Shown: positions 12,218 to 23,772, numbered from the stretch's first letter. The stretch is 64,000 bases of DNA from Pyrus communis (GCF_963583255.1 NC_084803.1:7492238-7556237), one strand, 5' to 3'. Numbers and translations: made by a program. The notes: generated by a model not told the origin, from the letters alone.

Positions 12218-13405
12218 TGTGACATCTCGTCCCAAAATTCATGTTAACGTACGTGTGAAATTACAACTTTGCCCCTAGTTCGTTTCGTTTACGTTTAGTG
12301 GTGTTTTGTGTGGTGTTGGCATGTGTTGGGCCACACACACACACACACACACTGTCACTCTCCCTCTCCCTCTGTCTTTTCCCTGTCTGTTTCTCTCTCT
12401 CCCGAGTCCTCTTTCCTTCCTCTTCCTTCTGAAAACGTACGGACACACACCAAGAACCATCAAACCTTAGCAGATCGAGGGAACTAACTACACCCTCGAA
12501 CTCGTGAGGCTGAGAGGAACACAGTCGTACCATTTTCAGGTAAGAACTTCACCGTTTTCACGTCGTTTCGACAATGGCAGATTTGTGTACTGTTCATGCA
12601 AAAATTATTCATCACGTTTTTGGGATTTTGAAGCTCGTAGATGTCTTAGTGAGGTTCCCAGGAGTCCCGGAGTAACTCGTTGGACGAAATTGGACGTCGG
12701 AATAGCCTGGTTCGAAGTTGACCGGTTTTTGAGTTTGGAGACAGGTATGATCTCGTGATTTTTAGGCTTTAAAAGTGGTTTATCGTTGTTCTACTAGTTC
12801 TAGGTTTTAATTTGGTGCAAGAATCGTGAAAAATGGTGGAGAAACGAGTGAGAAAACGTAGGTTGCAGGTTTTCCAGTTTCTAGCGCCGGCGACGTCGCC
12901 GGAGGTTCGCCGGGGAAGGTGACGGAATATTCCTGACGCCGTTGATGGAATCCGTTAGAACTAACGGAATATTCCTCACGGCGTCAGTTGACGCCGTCAG
13001 CGTGCCAGGCACGTGCCTGCGCTTGGCCGGCGCGTGGGGGCGCGTGCGGCGGAGGAAATTTTTTCTAAAAATATGGTTGTGATCCTGAGGTTGTGTAGAG
13101 CACGTTGGTATATTCATTTGTCCATTTTGAGCAATGTATGAGAAGTTATTACGAGAAGTTGGTTATGTGCTTTTAAATTAACGTTTTTGTAGTTATTTCG
13201 CGTATAGGTGATACGTACCCCGAGGACGAGTGTGGTCACTCGAGGCAGGGGGGCTACGACCTTCCACTTACCAGTGAGTGGGCTTTTGGTTTTCCGTATT
13301 TACCTATATACATTTATATTCCCAGAAATGGTTTAAAAAGGGTTATTTGTGTTATGCCATGCACCATATTATCATTCTTTATGCATCATCACATGCATTA
13401 GTAGT

Positions 13406-13442
<37 letters not shown>

Positions 13443-14437
13443 GCATATTGGGTGCTGTGGACGCACAGGTAAGTGCCAGGTAAATGTTATTCATATTTAC
13501 ATTCAGTAGTAGTTTGAGATGCTTAGAGAGCTCCTAACTTGCACCCCCGGTGTTAGTGCTCCCGCCCAGAGTAGGGCACAGTCCTTCACGTGATGTTCAC
13601 CTCCCGCACCACACGCTCAGCTTGGATCCAAGTTAGGTGCACAGTCCTGTCGTACAGACCACATTAGGTGGTTCCGACTCGTAGGTGACCCGCGATTATT
13701 CGCACAGCCTTCACGTGATCGTAGCACTAGAGCGTATATATATGTTACACCCAGGCCTGTCGTACAGACCACTTTAGGTGGTTCCGACTCGTGGGAAGGT
13801 TCAGTTATTGAGTTTGAGATTTGAGCTCTATATGCAGCCGTACAGGTCACGTTAGGTGACTCCGGCTGCCAGATTACATGCTATTGTTATGATTTATACC
13901 TGAGCACTTGCATTGTTTTATGAGATTCCGACATGGCATATTCTTGAGCATGATTGGCATATTCTTGAGCATGATTGGCATATCTTTGAGCATGACTGGC
14001 ATATCTATACATACGTATATACGTTATTTTCTGGGAAGTATACAGGTTTTACGGCGAGGGGTTAGATTGCGTTTTACTAAATGGTTTTAGAAAATATTTG
14101 TTTTTGCCCACTCAGGCTTTTGTTTTGCGCCCCTCCAGGTTCTAGTTGCTTAGCAGTTTCGGTGGTTTCCCAGAGGGTTCTCCTGGCTTTTCTGACAGAT
14201 ACTCACCAGCGTAGGATCACCTTCGGGTGTACTATTGTCGCATCCTTTCTTTTGGACTGCTGTAGACTTGCTCTGAACTTGTGTCTCACATACGCTAGCA
14301 CTTGTTTAGTACTTTGTATGCTGGTTTTTAATTATTCGTACTTTTATATTACTGTTTTATTAGCTTCCGCACGTGCACATGGTTACGTCACCTTCGTGTG
14401 ACGGCCAGCACGCCCTGATCTCGGTCGGGGTGTGTCA
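12218..14437 (+). mobile_element. Solo LTR of a large LTR retrotransposon, about 2.2 kb
   Basis: The element runs from TGTGACATCTCGTCCC to GGTCGGGGTGTGTCA and is bordered by a perfect 5-bp duplication, ACTTG (12213-12217 and 14438-14442), as left by an LTR retrotransposon. No internal gag or pol region is present, so recombination between two LTRs left one. The paralogous flank near 54536-54555 runs uninterrupted from CTCAATACATA into GCTCCTCTGG, supporting the empty state. Inside are two small repeat arrays: about 40-bp units with CGTACAGACCAC and GGTGGTTCCGACTCG (13646, 13757 and a diverged one at 13838), and a 21-bp tandem (GGCATATTCTTGAGCATGATT, about 3.4 copies, 13935-14007). A TA microsatellite is at 13408-13437. 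The family is unknown to me; Ty3/gypsy is plausible from LTR size alone. Confidence 0.85.
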
Positions 14438-14442
14438 ACTTG

Positions 14443-16420
14443 CTCATCTGGTAGATAAAAAATAAATTTTCTTATAACAATAGCAAGATGATAAGCTACC
14501 TATATATAAGCATTTCTTCTTCAATATGTTTTTGCAGAACGTGTTTAATGGGCCATATTAAATTAACGCCGTGATTCATCATATAGCTACCTAACCTTTG
14601 TCTTTCCTTAACTAAAAACAAAAGTGCTTGAGACTAATTGTCCAATTAATGCGGTGACAGTTTGACAAAACGTAAATTTGGAAAAGTCTCGATATTGTGG
14701 TAGCCAGATTTATCTCACTTGTTGTGATCCATTAATTTAGCTTCCTCATAACTTAGAAAAGAAGAAGAAAAAAAAAAATTGATATTGGTACTCTAAATTT
14801 TTCATTTACATTCATAATTTTTTATATTTAGAAGAAGAAAAAAAACACTTATAAAAAGTGTAAAAAAAAAATTTTCAAATACCAATAACATTTCTCAAAA
14901 AAAACATTCCTTCACTTGTAGCACAATAATAAATAATAATTGCCGCGAGATGGGATTAGTGGTTTATCGGGATGAGAGACATGAGGGCAAATCCAACCAA
15001 CAGGATTTGCCTTGGACAATATTTGTGGTGGAATGAACGAGCAACTTCAGTTTGGCTTGCAAAGACAGCTATATAAGGAAGGGTACTTTAGGCCTTTCCT
15101 ATCCTCCACCTCCATTATTTACAATGTTTGAAATTTCTCTGATACAGTTAATATTTCTGTAAAAATATCAAAAAAATCAGAAAAAGACATGGGGGAGTGA
15201 AGTCTAAACTTCAAAAGATATTAGAGAAACCCTTAAATTTAAAATAAAATTGACAGTTTTTGTTAATGTTTTCGACATATTAGTTAAATATTGATAAATT
15301 GTCATATGATATTTCCTAAAATTTCAAATTTTTTTTTAATAAACGATATTATTTACACTAAGAGAGTGGGGGAGTGAGCTAAGACCCTCACAATAAGCTA
15401 ACAATAATATAGTTCAAATTTGTATTTGGCGATAATCGAATCTAAAATCTTTTACTTATAAATAAAGATAAATATTATTATATCATAGTACTAAACAGCA
15501 AGTTTTAACAAATTTTTATTAAAATCAACCGATATCGTTATATCGATATTTTTATAAATTTGTATATTGATATATTTTTTTATAATTTAACGTAGTACTG
15601 CTAGCGTTAGATTCATTCAATCAAACTACAAACAGTCAAACGAGTTCTCAAGTTGTGTACAAATTGATGGAACGTGATATTCATCAAGATTACATCATCT
15701 GGCAATAATGGTCCCTTCACGTGGAGATGGAGGACCTTTCATTTAATGGACGAATATAATTGGGAGGCAGATTGTCTGCTCTCCGGAGTCGATGCTATTC
15801 TTATTTTTTACTTATTTATGACGTAATTGTTAAATCATGTTAATATTTTATATTTTTATTACTTTTTATCTTATTATTTTTATAAAAAAAATCAATATAA
15901 AATATTGACGTAGTTTAACCATGATCACATAAAAAATGAGAAGATGGAAAGGACATCCAAGGCCATGACCTATGGTCCCTTCACCTATGAGGCATGCAAA
16001 CTACCATTCAAACATAAAAAACTAAAATCTTCAAGAAACAAAATATGCATCCCTCTTTTGATTCTGTTTCTTCTATTTTGAATCGGTCCAAAGATTAGAA
16101 ACAATAAACATGAATCAGGATCCTCTCCTGAGCTAAGGGTGAGAATCCTCCTAAACAAGCTCCTTGTACCATTCAAATTTTATTCATCTAAAAAAAGATC
16201 GGTTTGGGTTTCGGGATCTCATACTGATTCAGCCAGTCTCCTGTAAGAACTTGTAAGCGAGCTCTATTATTGAAGATTTGAAGGCAGCCACCCAGCATTT
16301 TCCAAGTTAAAAGTGACACGAGGAGCGCTTTTAGTCAGACTGAATTAAAGCCCTTATAATTTTCCATGGCTACAAACCTGTTTCTATTTGGTGCAGAAAA
16401 GTAATGCATGAGTTGAATGC
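14443..16420. repeat. DUF247-unit 5'-flank blocks, right of the solo LTR
   Basis: 14443-15160 continues the flank cut by the LTR (CAGAACGTGTTTAATGGGCC, as near 585 and 7430). 15600-16120 is a second flank block with the CATCAAGATTACATCATCTGG phrase and a partial third copy of the block at 62-471. A small insertion near 15770-15950 interrupts it. No gene is seen. 15160-15600 is AT-rich and unassigned. Confidence 0.5.
16240..16275 (-). pseudogene. DUF247 scrap
   Basis: A short stretch (AAGAACTTGTAAGCGAGCTC, then TATTATTGAA) matches the part of DUF247-1 near 4210-4243. It is far too short to be functional and shows that a DUF247 copy once lay here. Confidence 0.55.
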
Positions 16421-16479
16421 AGTAGGGAGCTTCTTATACGTATGCAAGCTAGAAATCACTTTTCTGTTTTTCTTCGGCC

Positions 16480-16705
16480 TAAGGACGCGTTTACTAATCC
16501 GTAATTAAATTGAGAAGAATTGAATTGAAAAGGAATTGGATTGATGAGGAATTGAAGTGAGATGGAATCAGAATCGGATTCCAGGTGAAGTTGTTTACTA
16601 AAACTGTCCGGAATCGGAGTAGGAATAATGTTGAGTTCATATAAGTTGTTTACTAATTTACTTCAATCGGAATAAAAACTCGGTTGATTACTATATTGCC
16701 CTTAC
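16480..16705. repeat. Probable MITE fragment (GCGTTTACTAA type)
   Basis: Starts GGACGCGTTTACTAATCCG, contains G/A-rich GGAATTG phrases and repeats TTGTTTACTAA twice. This resembles plant miniature elements whose termini carry a TTTACTAA phrase. A proper inverted right end is not visible, so classification is tentative. Confidence 0.35.
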
Positions 16706-16813
16706 ATAAATAAATTATTTTCACACTAATTAATTAAATTTATATAATAAAATTTATCTATATAAAAATATATAAATAGGTTTTATTTATTTATTAAAAG
16801 ATGACATGAATGA

Positions 16814-17960
16814 TGACACATCTCAACCAAAATCAAGGCGTGCTGGTCGTCACGTGAGGGTGACGTAGCCGTGTGCACAGTGCGAAAGCAATAATAATAA
16901 TAAAATTACGAATAAATAAAAACCAAACCACTAGATAAACTAGTTAAGGTAATACGCTAGTATGAGACTAAATGTGACAAACATAATCAGAGCACAAATA
17001 GCCTAAGTGAAGTCCAGAAGAACGAATACTAATTAGGGGCTTTTAGATCCAGGTCCAAAAACATAGATGGTTTTTAGGAGTGAGTCCAATTACCTAATTA
17101 TATGTATTTATTTATTTTTAATGCTCACTTTATATTTTCTAAAAATATTAAAAATCAATTAAAATCTTCTAATATTATGCATTTTCAACCCCAAAAAAAT
17201 ATAATTAATATCTTATAACAATATATATATATATATTGACATAAATCTATCAGCAAATCATTATATCCTAACTCAAGTAACAAATATATGAATGTATATC
17301 ATACCTATAAGTAAGCTATGAAACCTAACTAAAAGGTAGAAAAAACATAATATATCTACAAGCAAAACATATGAATCTTACTTGATTATAAAAAAGAATC
17401 TGTCATATAGGTAGATAAATATAATTAACCTGTAATATAGGTTGATTATAAAAATAAAAACTAAAATCTATAAATAGGGTTTAAAACGAGATAAAGAACA
17501 AGAAAGAACAAAAAAAAAACAAAAAAAAAAAATTAATAATCAAAGAAATAATTAGGAAGAAATTTGATTTTTTTAATAAATCTTATCATTGAAGAGATAA
17601 TTATTGATAATAAAATAATAAGATTTAAGGAATTGGACTTATTTTAATAAATTGGACTATTTCTACTATTGGCTCAAAAAATTGGACCTATATCAAGTTT
17701 TCCCTACTAAACTAATTATACAACACCCAAATGTGATCCTACATTGGTGATAATCTGTCAGGGATGCCGTGAATTCTTCGTAAGCCACCAAAAGAGCGCT
17801 CCAAACTAGAACCTGGAGGGGTGCAAAACAGAAAGTGTGAGTGGGCAAAAACAAAGCTTTTCAAAATCATTTCATTTCTCAAAAGTTCTAACCCCACTCT
17901 GTAAAACCTGTATAGTTTCCCAGAAAATAGAACATATATATACCCAAATCCAAATCCAAA
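16814..17960 (-). mobile_element. Interrupted LTR fragment related to the 12.2-14.4 kb solo LTR, opposite strand
   Basis: Read on the minus strand, 17960-17740 matches the solo LTR interior near 14025-14215 (TTTTTGCCCACTC, GCACCCCTCCAGGTTCTAG, GTCAGAAAAG-like positions). 16880-16814 matches the LTR's 3' end (GTGACGACCAGCACGCC, ending GATGTGTCA). The two parts are separated by about 0.85 kb of unrelated AT-rich DNA (16890-17735) that includes the GATATAGGTAGAT-type repeats also seen at 10.1-10.3 kb. This is an LTR copy with a nested insertion, truncated at its 5' side. Confidence 0.7.
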
Positions 17961-18079
17961 TCCAGAAACAATCAAAACTCTAAATCGTAAATCCCTAATT
18001 CAACATGCATCCTAAATAGAAAATTAATCCCTAAATAGAAAGGATTACATGTGTCTTTTTGATTTTGGCTTAAACATAA

Positions 18080-18116
18080 CCATGTCACTAAATTAAGTCT
18101 ATATAAAGGGGGGGTG

Positions 18117-18150
<34 letters not shown>

Positions 18151-18513
18151 GGGGGGCGCAGGGGAGATATTTGAAGGGAGAATGAGATAAAGGAAATAAC
18201 GGGGAAATTAAAGGAAAGAACAAAATTTTGTGACCTTTTCTACTTGTGTCAATATATAATTTAGGTTGGGTTTTTCAACATTAAGCAAAGGAGTGTCTAG
18301 CTTTTGAGTAATTTATGTGGATTAACTTTTGAGGAGTGTTCCTTAAGATTTGGTGCTTTTATGGCTCATTAGTGAACGCAATGAAAAGACCAATTAAATG
18401 AAACTTATGAATCTCACTATGACCTTCTTTCTCATGGTGAAAAGCTACAATGAGACTTTTTCTCAACATATTATTTATTTATTTTATTTTAGGTACAAAA
18501 GAGATATTATTTA
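18080..18513. repeat. 3' flank of DUF247 unit 2, with empty Helitron site and a 31-base G run
   Basis: This flank matches those of units 3, 4 and 5 (29.0, 32.83 and 50.3 kb). At 18092|18093 it reads AA|TTAAGTCTATAT, where the other units have a Helitron 3' end (CTAG) followed by the same TTAAGTCTATAT. It is therefore the pre-insertion state. A run of 31 G (18119-18149) followed by AGGGGGG sits where other units have only AAGGGG. Confidence 0.75.
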
Positions 18514-19944
18514 GGGTAAAGTACAAAAAACTACCTCAACTATTAGCGTTACGACACTTTCATACCTCATCTTTTAAAATTGACAATGTCATACCTCATC
18601 TTACGAATTTGTGTCAATGTCATACCTTCCGTTAGCTTGGCCGTTTATTTCTCAGTTAAATGCTGATGTGTCTTGATCCGGAACCCATTTTTTATTAAAA
18701 AATTATTAAAAACTAAAAAAAATCATTTAATATTTTTAAATATTAAAATAATAAAAAAAATTATTTGGAAAAAAAAAAAAAAAAAAAAAAACCAACATCA
18801 CAACATCAGTCGTCCCCTTCCCCCCTTCTCTCTCTTCTCCCCATCTTCATCTTCTTCCCCCTTTCTGTAATTGCAGCCCAGAAAAAAAGAAGAGAGGAAA
18901 AAAAAAATCAATTTGTTTTCCCCGTTCCCCACCCCCTCTTCTTCCCGCACCCACTCTCCGCGCCCAACCTCTCCACCTTCGCACCCACCCTTTGCACCCC
19001 AACCTCGCACCCATAAAACAAAAAAAAAAAAAAAAAAAAAAAAAAAACCCAGATCCGAACGAACTGGGTTTTGTTTTTTTTTTTTTTTCTTTCTTCCTTC
19101 TCTATTCTTCTTCTTGTTTTTCTTTCGCGCAGGGTGGGTGGGTATTTGGGGTGGGTTGGGGTTGGGGTTGGGGTTGGGGTTGGGGGGGGGGGGGGGGGGG
19201 GCCGAGAGTTTCCCTTTTTTTTGTCTTCTTCTTCTTCTTCTTCCTCCTCCTCCTCCTCCTTTAGGTTGGGTTGGGGTTGGTATTTTTTTTTTTTTTTTTC
19301 GCGTCCTTCTCCTTTCTTCATCTTGTTTTTCTTTTGCAGGTGGGTTTTTTTTTTTTTTGGGGGGGGGGGGGGAGAGGACGAGAGTTTCTCAATTTTTTTT
19401 TTTTTTTCCTTCTTCTTCTTTCTTCTTCTTCTTCTTCTTCTTCTTCTTTCTTCTTCTTCTTCCTCCTCCTTTGGGTTGGGTTGGGGTTGGTTTTTTTTTT
19501 TTTTTTTTTTTTCCCTTCTTCCTCCTCCTCCTCCTTCTTTTTGGGTTGCAGGGGGTTGGGTTTGTGGTGGGGGAAGGGAGGACGAACTGGGTTTGGTTTG
19601 GGTTTTTTTTTTTTTTTTTCTCTTCTTCTTCGTCTGAAGATGGTGAAGAGAGAGGGGGACGAAAAGGAGAGGTTTATTTTTTATTTTTTTATTATTTTAA
19701 TATTTAAATAATATTAAATGATTTTTTTTTTATTTTTAATAATATTTTATTAGTTTTTTTAATAAAAAATGTGTCCCGAATCAAGCCACGTCATCATTTA
19801 ACTGAGAAATAAACGGCCAAGCTATCAGAAGGTATGACATTGACACAAATTCGTAAGATGAGGTATGACATTGTCAATTTTAAAAGATGAGGTATGAAAG
19901 TGTCGTAACGCCAATAGTTGAGGTAGTTTTTTTGTACTTTACCC
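18514..19944. mobile_element. Mutator-like element (MULE-2) with strand-asymmetric G/T and TTC core
   Basis: Inverted repeats of about 250 bp start GGGTAAAGTACAAAAAACTA (18514 onward) and mirror at TTTTTTGTACTTTACCC (ends 19944). A perfect 9-bp duplication, TATTATTTA, flanks the element (18505-18513 and 19945-19953), the MULE hallmark. Other DUF247 units carry a single CATTATTTAAATTT at this place (near 29358), i.e. the empty site. The core (about 18765-19680) has no transposase. It holds A runs, a C-rich part, GGGGTT repeats (about 19153-19183), a long G run, and several cycles of T-run, TTC/TCC-run and TTGGGTTGGGGTTGG. The long open frames across it are low-complexity artefacts. Confidence 0.9.
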
Positions 19945-20081
19945 TATTATTTAATTTCATGCATAGACAAGCTGCTGCAAATTAACAAGTATGTATATAT
20001 AGAGCACACTAGAAATTAAATGGGAAATAACAGGGAGAAGTTAATTGGAAAACTACGGAATGCCTAACTTAGTGTTGATGC

Positions 20082-21295
20082 TTAGCGAGCAATAGACCAC
20101 ACCGTTTGTATGAAAGTGAGTATGATGAGAAAAGTAGCAGCAATGACAGAAATAGTTTTCTAAGGTGTGTTGAAATATTTTTGTTTCAGATCTGCCTTCC
20201 ATTTGTTCCACGGCTTTTCGTAGTAGTCGTTGAGGTCCTTCGCAACACTAGCATAATAGAATTCATCTCTGAACACCAAAACACCTTTGCCAAGGCTGTT
20301 AATCCGAGTAGACACCACATTGTTGTCACCAAGCAGATTTTCAACAATTCCATTCTTGACAAGAAATTCCACATCATTTGGGGTGTTCACCAAATTATCC
20401 ATGAGGATGATATAATCATTGAAGTAGTTGCAATCGCAATGGCATTGCTCAAAGGCAACGAGGTTTCGGAGTACACACTCTGTGTGATCCTGTATTTTTA
20501 GATTTGGAATTTTCAAAATTCCATCTTTGAAACATATATCAAATAGATTATTGTTTGATCTTGCCTCAAACTTGACTCCTGCCTGGTGTAGTTTCTTCAT
20601 GCTGGGTACAGAGTTTCGACTGAATCTCGATTTTCATTCCCTTCCTCATCCGTTGGTGAATTTAAAGTTCTAATCAAATCAACAACATGATCTACTTTAA
20701 AACTAGAAGAAGATCCCGAATCATCTCTTCTCACATATAAACTCGTTGATACCTTGCAGAAAGTGTAAGAGAGGTCAAATACTGAAGGCATCGTCACCGG
20801 CACCTCCGCAGTGGCAAAGAGATCCTCAAGAATGAAAAATGGCAGCTGATTTTCAAGCAAAAGCATATCATGTCTTATAATTGTTTTCAACCATGGTTTG
20901 TAAAAGATGCGGTCATTGCTATTGGTATCAACGAGTTTATCACTGCTCAACTCAATGGTCTACGCATAGCAACTGCGCAATTCCGCTTCCTTGCCCTTTA
21001 TTTTCGTTACATAATCTGCCAAGCGGACCTTTGTCCGATCTAAAAAATACTGCAGGTACCTCTTCTTGTGTTCCTCCATCACTTCTAAGCCTTTCGTGCC
21101 ATGGTGAATTGGACCTATAGAGACTACTCGAGGTGTGTAGGCCTTTTCATTTGCACACCGTAGTTCTTCAGTAACTCTGTAGATACAACACGGAGCAGAA
21201 AACGGAAGCAAACCATCCAACTCCTTACTCGTTGAAGTTACTAATTGAATGTGGGGGCTTTCAACGTCATGTGGAGCTTCGTTGATTCCTTCCAT
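20082..21295 (-). pseudogene. DUF247 pseudogene, copy 2 (multiple lesions)
   Basis: Clear DUF247 homology runs from MEGINEAPHDVES at 21295 to a hydrophobic C-terminal tail ending at the stop at 20082-20084. Lesions relative to intact copies 3 and 4: a CAG-to-TAG nonsense codon after RSCYA (near 20958); loss of the segment between ELSSDK and NSNDRIF that in other copies holds RIILVDAAFIIELLLR; a 4-bp deletion near 20610 (GTACAGAG against GTACAGCTAGAG) that shifts the frame in VETLAVPSM; and TGG-to-TAG in FNTPW just before the membrane segment (near 20160). Translation would stop at about 111 aa. Its unit lacks the Helitron found beside units 3-5 but has MULE-2 in its 3' flank. Confidence 0.88.
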
Positions 21296-21633
21296 TTAAT
21301 GCTGATATCTTTGTTGTTTCAAATCCTAATTGCTGACAACGAGATGATGATCACTGACACAACAAGAAACAAAATTTTCGATAATAGATAAAATTAATCC
21401 AAGAATTGTAAAATATACACACCCAAAAAAAGTAAATTTTATTTTATATATTTATGAGCTCGCTTAGTCAAATTTAATTAATTTCTTCTATCTACCCTCT
21501 TATATTTTTTTTAAATCAACGTGGAATGAGAGAAAAATATAGAGCAAAATAGTAGAATCTGCAAATAATAAGTCATAAACTTGTATTCTTGTAGTATTTT
21601 TATAGAGTTGCCATGTCCCACTATGCAATTCAA

Positions 21634-21668
<35 letters not shown>

Positions 21669-23100
21669 ATCTTTTCGCAACAAAAAAAAAAACTAACAAA
21701 TATTCGACAATAAAAAAAACTAAAATTAACAAATCATTGAATTGTCCATTTATTCAATTATTTGAAAACATGTCTCTATAGGCAAACAAATAATATTTTC
21801 TCTCTACAGACGTCAAAAAAACAAAACTATTTGAGTTAACAAACAAAACTAATCCGACAATAAAGAAAAAACTAACAAATCATTGACGTAACCCCTTAAT
21901 TCGTCACCGACAGCTCAAGCGGAGCCATATAGATGTTGGTGTGTAAAGTTGGGGATGTGGGGAGGCATTTCACATTGGGGAAGTATACTAATAATTCAAA
22001 AATTAAATATAAGTAGTTCATTCCTAATTATACGGTGTCTTTTGATGATAACACTTCACAGTTGAGGTTTATTGAGCCGGATGGCATCTATATATTAAGC
22101 CTAAGTGGTTAATTAAAAACAATATATAGTAGTACATGTTGTACTAAATAGTGGACACTTATAAAGCTGAAACACACATACACAACCAAGCTATTCAACT
22201 CAAAGATATTAAAAAGAAAGCTGCATTATTGAAGATGATCAAACAAATTAAAAATATCAAATAACATAAATTAACCAAGAATGTAGAAAAATAATCAAAT
22301 CAAAATATAATAGTCAACCAATTTGCATAAATCACTAGCTCAAGTTGTGCACAAATTGATGAAATGTGACATTCATATGAGAAACCAATCCGTTCTTATC
22401 TCAAACATTAACCTTCTTAACTTCGGCTGATGACAACAATCAATAGCAGAGTGACATCAACAAGGTTACGTCATTTGGCACATGAAGATAGACAAACTTT
22501 CATTTAACAAACTATATAATTGGGGGCATGAGGCCAATAATTGTAGAGCAGAGGCATGCATACAACCATTCAAATATAAAAAACTAAAATCTTCAAGAAA
22601 CAAAAAATGCATATCCCTGTGTTATTTTGTTTTTATCCTTTGATTGTTCAAAGACTAGAAATAATAAACACGAATGTGTAAAGAAAGAAAAGTTGTACGC
22701 AAAATCACTTCATAGCAGATATGAAAGGTATTGAGCTTCTATTCAAACTTAAGTGCAATGAAAAACATATCAACTTTTTCCAAATAATAGCACATCTTCA
22801 GAAAATTAAAGGACTTTTCATGTGCTTATAAAGAGTTGGCTACTCCCCGATTTACAAATTGATTTTATTAGGGTAAAACCTTAATAATTTATTCAATACA
22901 AAAGGTAGACAGGTTGATCAATCAATTTCTTCGAGCTACCTACCCTTATTTTTCTTCCATTATAAAAATATATGGTTGATTTAATTCAATATTCAAAATC
23001 GTTAATTGATTTGACACGTATGGACAGAAAAACAATATCTAAATTGAATGATTTTTTTTTTTTTTGGCAAATATGATCTTTGAATAATGACAAAGATAGT
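21296..23100. repeat. 5' flank of DUF247 unit 2
   Basis: Colinear with 30719-32060, 34631-35310, 52210-53545 and 57737-59300. It includes the minus-strand TATAAAA-like site about 150 bp upstream of the ATG, the GATGATAAAACT-type phrase and the TAGCTCAAGTTGTGCACAAA phrase. A T run is at 21639-21667. No gene is seen. Confidence 0.7.
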
Positions 23101-23291
23101 GAACGGTTTTAATTGTGAAGTTCATAAGTCGAAGATACATTAATCATAAGTGAGGAAAAAAAAAAAGGTTCTCCGGAGGAACACAAGCATTATCTGCTAT
23201 TTAATTATGATCATTAATGTGACATCCCACATCGCCCAGGGGAGTGATCCTTAAATGTATATTCTCATCCCTACCTAGCACAAGGCCTTTT

Positions 23292-23398
23292 GGGAGCTCA
23301 CTGACTTCGGGTTCCGTAGGAACTCTGAAGTTAAGCGAGAATGGGGCTTGAGCAATCCCATGATGAGTGACCCACTGGGAAGTTGCTCGTGAGTTCCC
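23292..23398 (+). other. 5S-rRNA-like domain in first Cassandra LTR
   Basis: Contains 5S landmarks in order: GGAACTCTGAAGTTAAGCG, then CAATCCCATGATGAGTGAC and CACTGGGAAGTTGCTCGTG. This matches the internal-promoter half of plant 5S rRNA. It is not a functional 5S gene, because the 5' third and the 3' pairing arm differ, but in Cassandra it can serve as a pol III promoter. Confidence 0.8.
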
Positions 23399-23557
23399 AA
23401 AAACAAAACCGTGAGGGAATGGTAAGCCCAAAGCGGACAATATCGTGCTACGGTTGTGGAGTGGGCCCGGGAAGTGGTCCGCCCCGAGCACATCACATCG
23501 CCCAGGGGAGTGATCCTTAAATGTATATTCTTATCCCTACCTAGCACGAGGCCTTTT

Positions 23558-23664
23558 GGGAGTTCACTGGCTTCGGGTTCCGTATGAACTCCGAAGTTAA
23601 GCGAGAAGGGGGCTTGAGCAATCCCATGATGGGTGATCCACTGGGAGGTTACTTGTGAGTTCCC
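23558..23664 (+). other. 5S-rRNA-like domain in second Cassandra LTR
   Basis: Same domain as at 23292-23398, with GAACTCCGAAGTTAAGCGAG (closer to true 5S than CTCTGAAG in the first copy) and GATGGGTGATCCACTGGGAG. The two copies differ at several sites, so the LTRs are not freshly duplicated. Confidence 0.8.
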
Positions 23665-23772
23665 AAAAACAAAACCGTGAGGGAATGGTAAACCCAAAGC
23701 GGACAATATAGTGCGACGGTGGTGGAGCGGACCTGGGAAGTGATCCGTCCCGGGCGGGGATGTGACAATTAA

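Larger units (their letters stand above)
23218..23767 (+). mobile_element. Cassandra-type TRIM retroelement: two LTRs fused without an internal region
   Basis: Starts TGTGACATCCCACATCGCCC and ends GGGCGGGGATGTGACA, flanked by the 5-bp duplication ATTAA (23213-23217 and 23768-23772). It consists of two LTR copies in direct orientation (about 23218-23489 and 23490-23767) joined head to tail. The 3' end of the first and the TGTGACATCCC start of the second are missing at the junction. Both contain the 5S-rRNA-like segment that defines Cassandra elements. There is no internal primer-binding or polypurine domain and no protein; the open frames here are incidental. Confidence 0.9.

Noticed and set aside
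12261..12533. Minus-strand open frames in the solo LTR
   Set aside because: They cover a CA/CT-rich low-complexity part of the LTR, with no domain and no gag or pol similarity.
13408..13437. CRISPR-like or regulatory TA array
   Set aside because: It is a plain TA microsatellite in the LTR.
18765..19711. Several overlapping long open frames (up to 278 codons) rich in F, S, G or K
   Set aside because: They are translations of homopolymer and TTC/GGGGTT tracts in the MULE-2 core, present in many frames on both strands, with no family motif.
23292..23664. Two genuine 5S rRNA genes in tandem
   Set aside because: Only the central and 3' promoter-like half matches 5S, and each lies inside an LTR with Cassandra ends. 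There is no spacer array.
23201..23706. Minus-strand open frames of 96 and 143 codons
   Set aside because: They lie antisense across the Cassandra LTRs, and their near-identical protein repeats simply reflect the two LTR copies.
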